64,000 bases of DNA, taken from positions 38,022,052-38,086,051 of the forward strand of contig CM040747.1 of the NCBI GenBank assembly GCA_022829145.1, written 5' to 3'. Below, in pieces: positions 44,930-55,599 of this stretch. Position 1 is the stretch's first letter. Each line of letters begins with the position of its first letter. The position numbers and the translations under genes were made by a program. The notes beneath the pieces were generated by a model, which saw nothing but the letters and a program-made list of their open reading frames with translations, ran no database searches and was not told the origin of the DNA. Source of the stretch: Albula goreensis. Its lineage: Eukaryota > Chordata > Actinopteri > Albuliformes > Albulidae.

Positions 44930-45540
44930 GCTCCAGCACACTGTGCTTCAGTGGTTCAAGACTAACCCTCTTACACTCCTTAAACTGTTACAGTGAAGCT
45001 TCAGCGGTCCAGTTATTACTCATTCACATTCTGTATAGTGACACAGAATATCCAAGCCAATTTATGAAAGCTGGGTGAAATTCAAATGGCAGTGTAAAAA
45101 ACATTCTAAAAATTCAAAACTGTCCAGATAAATGAGTGCCAAGTCATGAAAAGTATTTTCATGATAAATTTGTTGACTATAAAGCAGTGTTATATAATAT
45201 GTCCCAGGAAATATGAGCAGCGTTCACCAAGCAGGACAGTCCAAAGTACTCTCCCCATCACACCTCACACAAGCTGCCATTACATACACTGACCACAGGA
45301 GGAAGACAGAACCCATCTGTTGTTCATGATTCACGTACTTTATCATAGATGAGACCCGAAGCTGTCTCACACCATGTGAAATATACTGTGATACTGTATG
45401 ATACATATACTGTATGATACATGTAAAAATGTTAAACGATATTTAATATTGTTCCATGTTGATATGGTAGCAGTAATTCCTGCTTTAGCTCTCTGTAGCA
45501 AATTGGCTGAATTTGACTGAAAAACTAACAGGTGTTTTGT
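44930..45540 (+). repeat. V5 3' flank, inverted copy of the left units
   Basis: No gene. Matches the downstream flanks of V1, V2 and V4 in inverted orientation, then the block with the reverse complement of GCTCTGTCTCCCTCCTGTGG. It documents that left and right V blocks are an inverted duplication. Confidence 0.75.
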
Positions 45541-45552
45541 ATTTATTTATTT

Positions 45553-45715
45553 TTTGGGGGCAGCCAAGTGGCTAAGGTACATGATTGGGATCCCTAAGGT
45601 TGACGGTTCAAGTCCCAGTCCAGCCACAGTAAGAACACCATTGCTGTTGGGCCCCTGAGCAAGGCCCTTAACTCCCACATTGCTCCCATGTGTTGTATGT
45701 ACAAGTAGCACATGA
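45553..45715 (+). mobile_element. tRNA-derived SINE inserted in V5 flank
   Basis: tRNA-like head with A-box-like GTGGCTAAGG (about 45569) and a good B box GGTTCAAGTCC (45605-45615), followed by the tail GGGCCCCTGAGCAAGGCCC familiar from fish SINEs. It interrupts the A/T-rich spacer that is continuous in the left V units (3100-3180, 6510-6580), so it inserted after the duplications. The tRNA part is too imperfect, and is followed by the SINE tail, so it is not a tRNA gene. Confidence 0.72.
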
Positions 45716-45779
45716 AATGTTCATTCCAATAAGATACAAATAACAGGACCCAAAGAACTAAAGAATCACACCTTTCACC

Positions 45780-46115
45780 CTTCACCTTAACACATGTATA
45801 ACAGTAGAACAGAAGCTCTAGTGTTAGCTGGGAGAACAGCCGAGCTATCGCTGAGCTAAGAGAGGAGGCTGCCACTCTGAGGCAGGACAACCAGGCCCTG
45901 AGAGCCCAGCTGGCTCCTGTAAAAGAGCACATGCAACACAGGGAGAGATCTTTCATCAAGGAGATACAGCACCTATGAGAGCAGCTTCAGGAGCTCATAT
46001 GTACTTCATGTAGCACTGGAAACACACACACTGACACACAAACCATTCCCCTCAAAACAACACACCTTCCAATAACACAAACTACACTCTGTGCACAGCC
46101 CCCTGCCAAACTACT
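45780..46115 (+). mobile_element. LINE ORF1 fragment d, inverted copy
   Basis: Plus-strand copy of the ORF1 coiled coil (AIAELREEAATLRQDNQALR) and start of the Pro/Thr linker ([14 protein letters not shown]). It is the mirror-image counterpart of fragments a-c and ends abruptly at about 46115 where sequence homologous to the region upstream of V4 begins. Confidence 0.75.
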
Positions 46116-46615
46116 GACGGAATTGCAGATGCTTTAATCACGAAAATGACAAGCACACAAAATGATTTTATGTGTCAAAACGAATAGTGCCAAAATCAGG
46201 ACAGCATATCTTAATCAAGGAACACCTGCAACTTGAAAGAGGAAAAGAGATTGAAAAGTTGGATCTCATCCATGGAGAACGACAGATGCTGACAGATTCT
46301 GATGAAAAGTCAACAATGAGCCCCAAAAATGAGCTCAGAAGTGAATCTGCACCTCACTTATACAGCCAGTGCAGATGCAGTCATAGTGCTCTCCTTTTTA
46401 AGCAGCAGGGTCTTCTAAACCACCCTGCAATGTCATGATTGTAATTTCTGTAAATGTTAATGTGTGAAGTGAACTGTGACTCTGTGTCAAACCAGAGCGA
46501 CTGACACCTCTGCTGCTGTCCTGGTGCTGCTGTTGAACTCTCTTTCTGTCACAGCCCACAGTCTCCAGTCCACAGCACTGCTGGGCTACAAGTGCCTGCT
46601 GTACCCAGGAAGACC

Positions 46616-46623
46616 ATTTGCAT
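46616..46623 (+). promoter_or_regulatory. Ig octamer of V6 promoter
   Basis: ATTTGCAT, 97 bp before the V6 ATG, in the shared promoter block. Confidence 0.88.
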
Positions 46624-46719
46624 AGAGAAGACACTTTGCATTGGCAGCACATGCTTCAGTGCTCTGGGAGTGTTTATAGTCCTGTGAGTTTAAAACTTGA
46701 TGACTGAGAGCTGTCCTTC

Positions 46720-47255
46720 ATGGCAACAAAACCCACAGCAACAATGACTTTTATCACCATCTTCATCTGGGCACTCGCTTTCTGCATTCAGGGTGAGATT
46801 TATGAAACAATCAAATCTGTATTATGAGAATATACCATATATTTGCTCAAAAATTATTATTTTACTGTTTTATTACATGCATAAAAATATGCTTATTCAA
46901 GTATGGTTATGAATGTGTCTTGTTTTTTTCTGTTCAGAATGCACAGGAAAGGTGACTGTGACTCAGACTCCTGCTGGTAAATCTGCTCTCATAGGAGACA
47001 CTGTCACTCTGAGCTGTAAAACCAGCCCTGCTGTCTACAACAATAACCGTTTAGCCTGGTATCAGCAGAAACCTGGAGAAGCTCCTAAACTCCTGATAAA
47101 GTATGTAAATCAGCGTATCTCAGGGATTCCTGATCGATTCAGTGGCAGTGGATCTGGGACTGACTTCACTCTGACCATCAGTGGAGTCCAGGCTGAAGAT
47201 GCAGGAGATTACTACTGTCAGAGTGAACACTACATCAGCAGTAGCTGGTGGTTGA
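46720..47255 (+). CDS. Immunoglobulin light-chain V segment V6, apparently functional
   Basis: Leader exon 46720-46792 (73 bp), 145-bp intron, V exon 46938-47255 (318 bp), acceptor TGTTCAG. The frame is open: [20 protein letters not shown], first Cys in LSC, CDR1 shortened by three codons ([14 protein letters not shown]), [18 protein letters not shown], second Cys in DYYC, CDR3 start [11 protein letters not shown], then the RSS. Very close to V5 in framework, with a different CDR2 (KYVNQRIS). Its 3' flank matches V3 and not V5, so a recombination between unit types probably lies between V exon and flank. Confidence 0.93.
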
Positions 47256-47283
47256 CACAGTGATAGAGAGCCGTACAAAAACC
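47256..47283 (+). other. 12-RSS of V6
   Basis: Heptamer CACAGTG 47256-47262, 12-bp spacer, nonamer ACAAAAACC 47275-47283. No J segment follows before the gap. Confidence 0.93.
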
Positions 47284-47399
47284 TCCCTCAGTCAGACTGC
47301 ACAGAGACTGCACTGCTGCAGCTGGGACCTACTGCAGGTGCTGAGGGGGGAGGCACTGACCCGGGACACTGAGGGTTTCTGCTCCAGCACACTGAGCTT

Positions 47400-47769
47400 C
47401 AGTGGTTCAATAAACTCTCATACATCTAATACACAAATATACTGACACTGAATTTAAGGTCAGGATATCCAGGCCGTGAGAGGTAATGACAGTTATTTCA
47501 AATTCAAATGAAATTGAATACAATTCAAATATGCCTGATTAATCATTGAAATGGCATTTTGTATTATATTATAATATTTTGAATGTATTGTAGTTGTACA
47601 TGACATATCTGCAGAAAGAGTAGCAGTGAACCCTCTGTCCAGGACAGTCCAGAGGTCTTTCCTTACAAGCTGCCACTAGATATACTGACCACTAGATGGA
47701 GACAGAGCCCTCTGTATATCTGTATGTATCTACCCTGTAATAACTGAACAGAGAACACACTTTGGTGTC
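47400..47769 (+). repeat. V6 3' flank up to the gap
   Basis: No gene. Inverted match of 5270-5560 (V3 flank). The gap then separates it from the NLR-B NACHT exon. Confidence 0.65.
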
Positions 47770-48269
47770 NNNNNNNNNNNNNNNNNNNNNNNNNNNNNNN
47801 NNNNNNNNNNNNNNNNNNNNNNNNNNNNNNNNNNNNNNNNNNNNNNNNNNNNNNNNNNNNNNNNNNNNNNNNNNNNNNNNNNNNNNNNNNNNNNNNNNNN
47901 NNNNNNNNNNNNNNNNNNNNNNNNNNNNNNNNNNNNNNNNNNNNNNNNNNNNNNNNNNNNNNNNNNNNNNNNNNNNNNNNNNNNNNNNNNNNNNNNNNNN
48001 NNNNNNNNNNNNNNNNNNNNNNNNNNNNNNNNNNNNNNNNNNNNNNNNNNNNNNNNNNNNNNNNNNNNNNNNNNNNNNNNNNNNNNNNNNNNNNNNNNNN
48101 NNNNNNNNNNNNNNNNNNNNNNNNNNNNNNNNNNNNNNNNNNNNNNNNNNNNNNNNNNNNNNNNNNNNNNNNNNNNNNNNNNNNNNNNNNNNNNNNNNNN
48201 NNNNNNNNNNNNNNNNNNNNNNNNNNNNNNNNNNNNNNNNNNNNNNNNNNNNNNNNNNNNNNNNNNNNN
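47770..48269. other. Assembly gap (500 N)
   Basis: Exactly 500 N. It hides the rest of the NLR-B NACHT exon and the junction with the V block. No NLR exon is found on its left side, so LRR and B30.2 exons of NLR-B are either in the gap or absent. Confidence 0.95.
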
Positions 48270-49043
48270 TCTCTGATTCTCTTCCTGAAGTACTCCTCCT
48301 TCTGTGGGTCATTGAACCCTCGTATCTCTGTCACCTGGTGGACACACTCAGGAGGGATCTGATTGGCTGCTGCTGGTCGGGAGGTGATCCATAGGAGAGC
48401 AGAGGGAAGCAGATTCCCCTTAATGAGGTTGGTCAGCAGCACGTCCACTGATGCTGACTCTTTACATCCCAGCAGATCTCATTGTTCTGGAAATCTAGAG
48501 GAAGTCGACACTCATCCAGTCCATCAAAGATGAACACAACTTTGACTTCATCATGTTCAACACTTTCAATCTCTTTCAGCTGTGGAAAGTAGTGCTGGAG
48601 GAGTTGCATCAGACTGAATTCTCTCTCCTGAACTCTTAAGTTCAGGTCTCGGAAAGGAAGAGTGAAGATTAAATTAATATCCTGATTGGCTTTTCCTTCT
48701 GCCCAGTCCAGAATGAACTTCTGCACAGAGACAGTTTTCCCAATGCCAGCGATGCCCTTTGTAAGCACAGTTCTGATGTGTTTCTCCTGTCCAGGTAAAG
48801 GTTTAAAGATGTCATTGCAGAGGACTGCAGTCTCCTGTGTGGTTTGTCTCTTGGATGCTGCCTCAATCTGTCTGACCTCATGTTCATTATTGACCCCCCC
48901 ACCTCCCCCCTCTGTGATGTAGAGCTCTGTATAGATCTCATTGAGGAGGGTTGGGTGGCCCTGCTGTACCAAACCTTCAAATATGCGTTCAAACTTCTTC
49001 TTCAGATCAGATTTCAGTGTCTGTTGGATTCTTGTGAGTTTTT
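48270..49043 (-). pseudogene. NLR-B FISNA-NACHT exon, partial, one frameshift
   Basis: Large exon of a fish NLR, acceptor TTCTCAG before 49043, first two bases completing a split codon. Residues 1-90 are the fish-specific FISNA region ([52 protein letters not shown]). NACHT follows: Walker A GIAGIGKT at residues 97-104 and Walker [11 protein letters not shown] at 169-178, with the ATP-binding residues present. After NNEICWDVK (about 48460) the frame is lost by one missing base and continues in another frame as [20 protein letters not shown] and [20 protein letters not shown] up to the gap. Either the gene is dead or the base is an assembly error next to a gap. NACHT drives ATP-dependent oligomerisation of NLR sensors in the cytosol. 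Confidence 0.85.
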
Positions 49044-49599
49044 CTGAGAATAGGAAATATGACAGATAATTTACTTATATTAAAAAAACAATCAGTTGAA
49101 AACATTGTTATAAACTTCCCCTTGACACAATATTTTACACAAGTCTGTCACACAGTGTGTTACACATCACTCCAACAATCTACACAAATGGTGAACAGAA
49201 ACAGATTCTGCCTTGTTCATGAAGACACACCAGAGCAGTGGAACTATCGAGCATAAGGTCTTACCAACGTGAAATGAGATGAAGAGATTGAGTGAATCTA
49301 TGAGATTAAGTGAACATGTACAGACAGATAATACTCGATCCATATATACATAAACCCATCATAGCAGTATAAATAATCAGGTATATCTGCTCTAAACTTT
49401 ACAGGCAGCTTCACAACCTGGTGCAGACGGCCACTCAGTTTAGATGAAATTTCAGAACTTTTTCTATATATGTTAAGATCACACAACTCTCTTAGCTTAT
49501 TAACAGTAATAATATCATAAATCGGGTTTCATACTGATTTGCCAGTGCACGATCACTCCTTCAAATCAGCACAGCATAGTGTCTTACTCTTCTGCTCAC
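49044..49599. other. Intron of NLR-B
   Basis: Between the PYRIN-like and FISNA-NACHT exons. No further exon seen. Confidence 0.75.
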
Positions 49600-49822
49600 C
49601 TCTCTCCAATGAGTCAGCGAGATCATACTGCTTCATTTTCCTCAGGATGTGGAGTGTGAGCTTCAGAGACTTGCCACAGGTCTTCAGCATCTTCTCATCT
49701 ACATGCAGGGCCTCAAGGTCCTCCTGTTGCCTCTCAGTGCATTCTGGGTAATACTGACTCAGATGGCTATGAAACTGTTTCAACTCCTCCTTCTTCAACT
49801 TCATCAGAGTGCGCTGGAGAGA
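49600..49822 (-). CDS. NLR-B PYRIN-like (death-fold) exon
   Basis: 223-bp exon, acceptor GTTTATTTCAG before 49822, donor GTGAGC after 49600, phase 0 in and phase 1 out, matching its neighbours on both sides. Reads SLQRTLMKLKKEELKQFHSH, then YYPECTERQQEDLEALHV and SLKLTLHILRKMKQYDLADS. The pattern of a leading L..L..EELK.F and closing ILRKM..YDLAD.L is that of PYRIN domains, which recruit ASC-type adaptors. At about 74 residues it is a little shorter than typical (80-90). It is intact, unlike the NACHT exon. Confidence 0.78.
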
Positions 49823-49825
49823 CTG

Positions 49826-50060
49826 AAATAAACACATGAAGAGGTGTGCTGTATCAGAGAGGCTGAAATAAACAATGAAGAGGTGTGCTGTATCAGAGAG
49901 GCTGAAATAAACGCATGAAGAGGTGTGCTGTATCAGAGAGGCTGAAATAAACACATGAAGAGTTGTGCTGTATCAGAGTTACTGAAATAAACACATGAAG
50001 AGTTGTGCTGTATCAGAGTTACTGAAATAAACACATGAAGAGGTGTGCTGTGAAATTAAC
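49826..50060 (-). repeat. 40-bp minisatellite of 3' splice sites before the PYRIN-like exon
   Basis: Five full units and a partial one of about 40 bp (ATGAAGAGGTGTGCTGTATC start). On the minus strand each unit contains TTTATTTCAG followed by CTCTCTGATAC or AACTCTGATAC, resembling the acceptor and first bases of the PYRIN-like exon (TTTATTTCAGTCTCTCCAGC). The paralogous array in NLR-A is cut by the gap at 25974. Confidence 0.85.
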
Positions 50061-50234
50061 ATAGCGACATCTAGTGTCAAAACTAAGAACTTCAATGTAA
50101 ATACAGTGCAATTTATTGTTAGAGAGGATGTTGTAACGGGTCATATTCCATTTTATTTTCAATATTCACAGCGGACCACTTAAAAACAGGCAACAGGCCG
50201 CAGTTGGACCGGGGCCATCGTTTTGCCATGCCTG

Positions 50235-50440
50235 GTCTAGGTCATAGCCAGTAACAGTGCTGCTGGGTGTTTGAGTCCCATAACAGCTGTTACATTACCA
50301 ATGTGGACTTCCTGCTACAGCCAGTAACAGTGCTGCTGGGAGTTTGAGTCCCATAACAGCTTTTACATTATCAATGTGGACTTCCTGCTACAGCCAGTAA
50401 CAGTCCTGCTGGGAGTTTGAGTCCCATAACAAACATGTGC
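50235..50440. repeat. About 73-bp tandem repeat in NLR-B intron
   Basis: Three units around GCTGCTGGGAGTTTGAGTCC, paralogous to 26225-26510. Confidence 0.78.
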
Positions 50441-50646
50441 CTATTCTGTAATCTATATGAGATTGTGATTCATTAGAATGAGTGTTTTTTAGCAGAGCAC
50501 TTCCTTTGAATGTGTGCAATTACACCACATCAGAGTGAGAGGTTAGTCATTCTAATAGTTATGAGCCTGAAAAGAGAGGTGAAATAAAGAGTATTCTCCA
50601 AGCCAAACCCCACAATGATTAATACATAGATAAAGAGATATCACAC

Positions 50647-50734
50647 CTTTTTTGTGGGGTTTACATCCATACACTGCTCTCTCCTCTCTGGACTCGTCTG
50701 TTCCAGACAGCTGGACTCTGCTGATTGCTGGACC
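50647..50734 (-). CDS. NLR-B N-terminal 88-bp exon
   Basis: Paralogue of 26733-26820 with the same splice sites and phase, reading VQQSAESSCLEQTSPERREQ then CMDVNPTKK. Its phase-0 end fits the start of the PYRIN-like exon, which supports the exon order peptide exons, this exon, PYRIN-like, FISNA-NACHT. Confidence 0.77.
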
Positions 50735-50924
50735 CTGCAAAGAGGTTTGTGAGGAATCAGAGATCAGACAGAAAGAAACAGTGAATTAAGAAAAAAATAC
50801 ATAAGAAGAGTTCATTAAAATGTTTTTGAGAAGCTCAATCATGACCTCTATCTTGTAAAAACCGGGTACACTCACGCAGGGGGTGGGGGGATTGTGGGGC
50901 TGGGGTGTTTGGGGGTAGGTTGGG

Positions 50925-52440
50925 TCACTCATACTTTCAAGAAACATCATCACTGATGCACCCTCTCTCAACAGCATGGGAAAAGACCCTCACACCAGAG
51001 TCTGGGTCCCTCACGTTAAAGGTTATCAAAATGACATGCGAAGTGTTTGATAACTGCTCTGTTTTATAATTGAGAGGGAAAAATTAAAAGGGAGGGAAAA
51101 ATTCTGTGTATAATGCTTATTATATTGCTTATGTTAGAACCTTCACACTTTTCACAACCTTCGCCTGACAATCGCTGGGATGGGCGACACCATTGTAAAT
51201 TGTTTGCGGTGGTAAAGAGTTGAATAACTGCGCTTTAAGCAAAGTAATGCTTGTAGAAATAATTGTAATAATGGATATAGTGGGAAATGTTTATAATCCC
51301 GCCTTGTATGGTCAGTAATGCTGCTTGAATGTATTGTATATTTTAAACTAGCAGCTGGTATGGTCCTAGGGGGAGGGGCTTAACCCTTAAAAAGCCCAAG
51401 GTTTCATTCCTCATGGAGGAGAGAGGAGAGTTCATTGTGAGATCAGAGAGTAGCTGTATTGTTTAGAGAGTTTGTTGGTTTTTGTTATTTTTGAATTATG
51501 TGTGTGTGTATATATAGCATTGCATATTTAGCACTTACTTTTGTCACAATTCACTTTTGCACTTTAATTGGATTTATGTGCTATTTGCGGCGGAGCCATT
51601 TTTTTGTTGCATCTAGACAGCCAGAACCCCTTGTCGGCCTACCGTAGCCCACACACCTGCTCATGTAAACACATCAAAGGTGATGCTCTGGGCAGATCCC
51701 AAAACAGCCACATCAGCTAATTTTATCATCCCTAGATAGACATGATTTAAACCTTTCAAGAAACATCATCACTGATGCACCCTCTCTCAACAGCATGGGA
51801 AAAGACCCTCACACCAGAGTCTGGGTCCCTCATGTTAAAGGTTATCAAAATGACATCCCGAGTGTTTGATAACTGCTCTGTTTCATAATTGTGAAGAAAA
51901 AATTCTGTGTATAATGCTTGTCATATTGCTTATGTTCGTGCCTTCACACTGTGACATTCTGGTCCTGTGGTTTAGGCAGAGCTTGTTCTTTGTGTTCAGA
52001 TAAAGGCAGCTGAAGTTGTTGATATGTTTCGCCGAACAGAGACATATGGACAGAGCCTTTTTGACAAACAAACTGTCCATATGAACATTGCTGCAGAATG
52101 GGATTTGCTTTTTGTCCACTGAAGGCACCTGCTCATGTAAACACATCAAAGGTGATGCCTGGGCAGATCCCCAAAACAGCCACATCAGCTAATTTTATCA
52201 TCCCTAGATAGACATGATTTAAACCTTTCAAGAAACATCATCACTGATGCACCCTCTCTCAACAGCATGGGAAAAGACCTCACACCAGAGTCTGGGTCCT
52301 CATGTTAAAGGTTATCAAAATGACATCCAGAATGGGATTTGCTTTTTGTCCACTGAAGGCACCTGCTCATGTAAACACATCAAAGGTGATGCTCTGGGCA
52401 GATCCCAAAACAGCCACATCAGCTAATTTTATCATTCCCA
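50925..52440. repeat. Complex tandem repeat, three to four partial copies
   Basis: Segments with CAAGAAACATCATCACTGAT and CACCTGCTCATGTAAACACA recur at about 50937-51145, 51655-51950, 52127-52330 and 52361-52438. No coding frame recognised; possibly an amplified piece of a transposon. Confidence 0.72.
51150..51655 (+). mobile_element. Possible LTR-like insertion inside the repeat
   Basis: About 500 bp that interrupts the first repeat copy, found once only. Contains TTAAAAAGCCC, TATATATAGCA and a C/G-poor body reminiscent of a solo long terminal repeat. Ends are not defined well enough to name a family; non-coding and fossil. Confidence 0.25.
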
Positions 52441-55180
52441 TTATAAGGTGGTGTACAGTCTTAGTTCCTTCAACATTGTACATATCCTGCTGTGAGAACT
52501 GTTCCCTCTGCACAGAGCTCCTGATAAAAAGCTTCTCTGAAGAAGCCTGGGTCTCCCCAGCCTTATGGAAACTAAGGAGTGTATGGTGGAGGCAGTGACA
52601 CTAACAAACCAGATTTCCAGGAGCAAATGGTCCTAAAATGGCACCCTGTTTTACTGTGTGATATAACACAGAACCCTGCAGGCCAGAAAGATGTTGTACA
52701 CCTTCTCTGGTGTGCGCAGGAGAGAGCCACCTGCCCCTGAGCAAGCCGATGCAGGGCTCCACATGCAGCAGGGCCTCTCTGAGGAGGGGCCTGTGTGCCG
52801 AGGTCTGGAGTGGCTGCAGCCAGACCCTGCTTTAATATTATAGGATGCTGTACGCTCTGCAGGGGAAAGGAGGTGGTGTTAGCAAAGCAGGAAAAACACA
52901 TAGCCAGCTGGTGAACCATGTATGTTCCTTCTGTTTTCTCTAAAATAGAATGAAATAAATTGTTAAAGGGGGTGATGCAGTATCCTCAGTATTTAGCTAC
53001 CCAACAGCCAGTTCAGCTCACTGGTTTATCATGACAGATTTACCCACAGATTTCCACAAGAGGAAGGCCTGTTTCATCCCTAGACCATGGATGGGTGGAT
53101 CTTACTTACACAGAGTGATAGACTTCCATTCTTTATCACCAAACACCTACCGAGCTAAGTGGTGAGCTAACAAACTGAACATTACAGCAGTAAATATCTT
53201 TACCATACTTCTGTGAAATGAATGGCTTAACTGTGATGTTGTTATACTGTATAAGTAAATAAAAGACATGTCCTTATATTCCTCTGTACAATGTATGAAA
53301 GAGAGGTAGATTAGCAGTAAAGCTAATAGCTGCAAGATCCTTTATACCATGTTCCTGTGTTTTATGTGGTTTCATCACTGGCAACAGCAAACACGATGCT
53401 TACATTTACTACTCTGTGGCACTGTATTAGCAACTGCTGCAAGTGTACTCAAAAAAATAGCACAGAACGAGAATAGGTAACTAGCATTGCACTAATATGA
53501 AACTATTTAGCATGAAACTACCATGTAGCATTTTTGACAGAGTAGCAGAACACACTGGCTGTGTTCTCTATTGTTTGTACTAAACGAGCCACCATAATAT
53601 CATCAATGTGTTAATGTGCTTGTGTGGATATGTATGGTGTGTGTAAGACATTAAATACATTGATGGCTTTGCTCATAATGCCACAACCCCATTTCATGAT
53701 TAAGAGCTCTTAAAGGAACTCCTTCCTGCCCATGCCTCATCCAACAGAGAATGAGGGTGTTTTCTCAAATGATGTTCTCAGCCCCACACTTTTGCCCATG
53801 CATGAGGCTCCTCCAATTTGCTGCCCAGTTTGCCAGTAGAGGGCACTACAGAGCAATGAGACAGATAATGTTACTGGTTTACAGTCTATTTTTACCTGTT
53901 TAGGCTGTGTGAACATTGCTTCTCCAAAGTGAACCTCCAGTCATTGTAGCATGGGGTGTTGAACATTTTAAATAAACTGATAATATAGGGAAGTGTCTCA
54001 AAACGCAGGTGTTGATTAAAACAGGGCAGTCAGGAGAAAAGAGTAAGATCTCCAAAACTCCAGCTATGAGTGGAGCTTCTGGAGTGATAAAGGTTGCTCA
54101 TATTTATAGCAAATATCCCAGCAGTGTCTGGGGAAACAGACACATGTGACACAGACAAAACTGGTCAATTATTTTTGAGGTATAAAACAACTGACTTACA
54201 AATACTTCTCTTCAGGAAAATAAACCCTTAATCAGGCCATATTACAAAAATTGGAGACAGCGTAAGACCATGGCTTAATCTGTACCAGCAGATAGCTGGC
54301 TTACGCTGTATATGGTAAATGCAGTTGTTACTAACTTGAAGACCACATGCTCGATACACATAAAGACCACATACTTGACCCTAGAAAACTGTCAGATACC
54401 TCTCTTCATATTCTGCAGTACTTTGCAATGTCTCACACAATCCAAGTTAGCAATGTGGCGAGCTAAACTTGGCTCAAACACTCCTGGGCTCCAATTACAC
54501 CCTCAGTGTTTGGAGAAAGGACACAAAAACTACCAGGGATGTGAACAATTTGTTGATTCGTCAATTGTTGGTTAAACAGACGAAAATCTGTTTTTATTTG
54601 GTTTTTTATTTGCTTAAGTTCAATATGTGGGTCAATGACAATATTGTTGTTATGGTTGCTATTTTTTATAAGCCTACTACATTTTTTTTATCTGTGTAAA
54701 TTCAAGTGTGCATGGATGTTTAGGCTAGTTTGAAAACCAAACTTCTTCTTTCATTAAAAAGTCTCTTATTAATCAGTCTTTTGAAACATGTTAATTGAGG
54801 GGTTTGAGCGTCTGTTAAGCTGTGCAGTGTGCAAAGAATAACACAATATTTTGGTACACAACAAATGGACCAATGTTTTCATCTTGTGATCTCTGCTGAT
54901 TAAGTGGCTTATTTTTTATTAAAAAAATAATTTTAAAAAAGAATTAAAAAAAAGATTTGTCTGTAATGTGTCGGCTTCAGCATCAGCAAGCTGACTGGCA
55001 GAAATGCATGTCGTTCTTATACCTAGAAGCTACACAGCACAGGTCTACTGATGATAGGTCTATTCCAGGCTTCAGACTGAGCCAGCCCAAACAGGGCCTC
55101 ACAAAAACAGAAACCACAAACAACCATCTACAACCATCCTGAGATGATGGTAAATTTCAACCATCCTGAGAAAGTCTTAA
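52441..55180. other. No gene recognised
   Basis: Large NLR-B intron. Short frames at 52440-52920 on the minus strand may derive from a mobile element, but no motif is clear. Elsewhere nothing supported. Confidence 0.5.
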
Positions 55181-55257
55181 CGTCATCTGCAGCTCTAACT
55201 CACAGCACATGGAGACAGAGATCCAGTTAACCTCATCCTCTTCCTGCAGCTCTAAGA

Positions 55258-55300
55258 CAGCTGGGTACAGGTGACCCTGCTCTTTCTGCTGGACCCAAAA
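55258..55300 (-). pseudogene. Decayed 111-bp peptide exon
   Basis: Minus-strand GGGTCCAGCAGAAAGAGCAG then GTCACCTGTACCCAGCTGTC resembles the 5' half of the peptide exons (VQxxx...VPS). The acceptor and 3' half are not preserved. Confidence 0.45.
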
Positions 55301-55599
55301 AGTTTTACAGACAATTTGGTGAATGGTGTTGAAAACTGTCAAAAAGTTGAAGGCATCACCAACTGTCAAACTAAGCATATTCCTTCTAAACAATGAACTT
55401 GGTCGTTTGTTAAATTAAAAAAATTGAATGAAGCGATTTCCCTTTACAGACTGAAAGTAAGGAACAGCTGTTTACATTCTACAATGTTCTGTTCAGATTT
55501 ATAAAATGCAACTTATCAAATGGACATAGCTATTTCACTGAATTGAAACATGGCTACAACTAAAGAAACACTTTCATCTCCAACCTTTAAAGACTCTGA

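Noticed and set aside
45560-45632. tRNA gene
   Set aside because: B box is good, but the cloverleaf arms do not pair well and a typical SINE tail follows, so it is a SINE head.
44805-47769. J segment with 23-RSS near V5 or V6
   Set aside because: I looked for GGTTTTTGT, 23 bases, CACTGTG and an FGxGT motif on both strands around the V blocks and found none.
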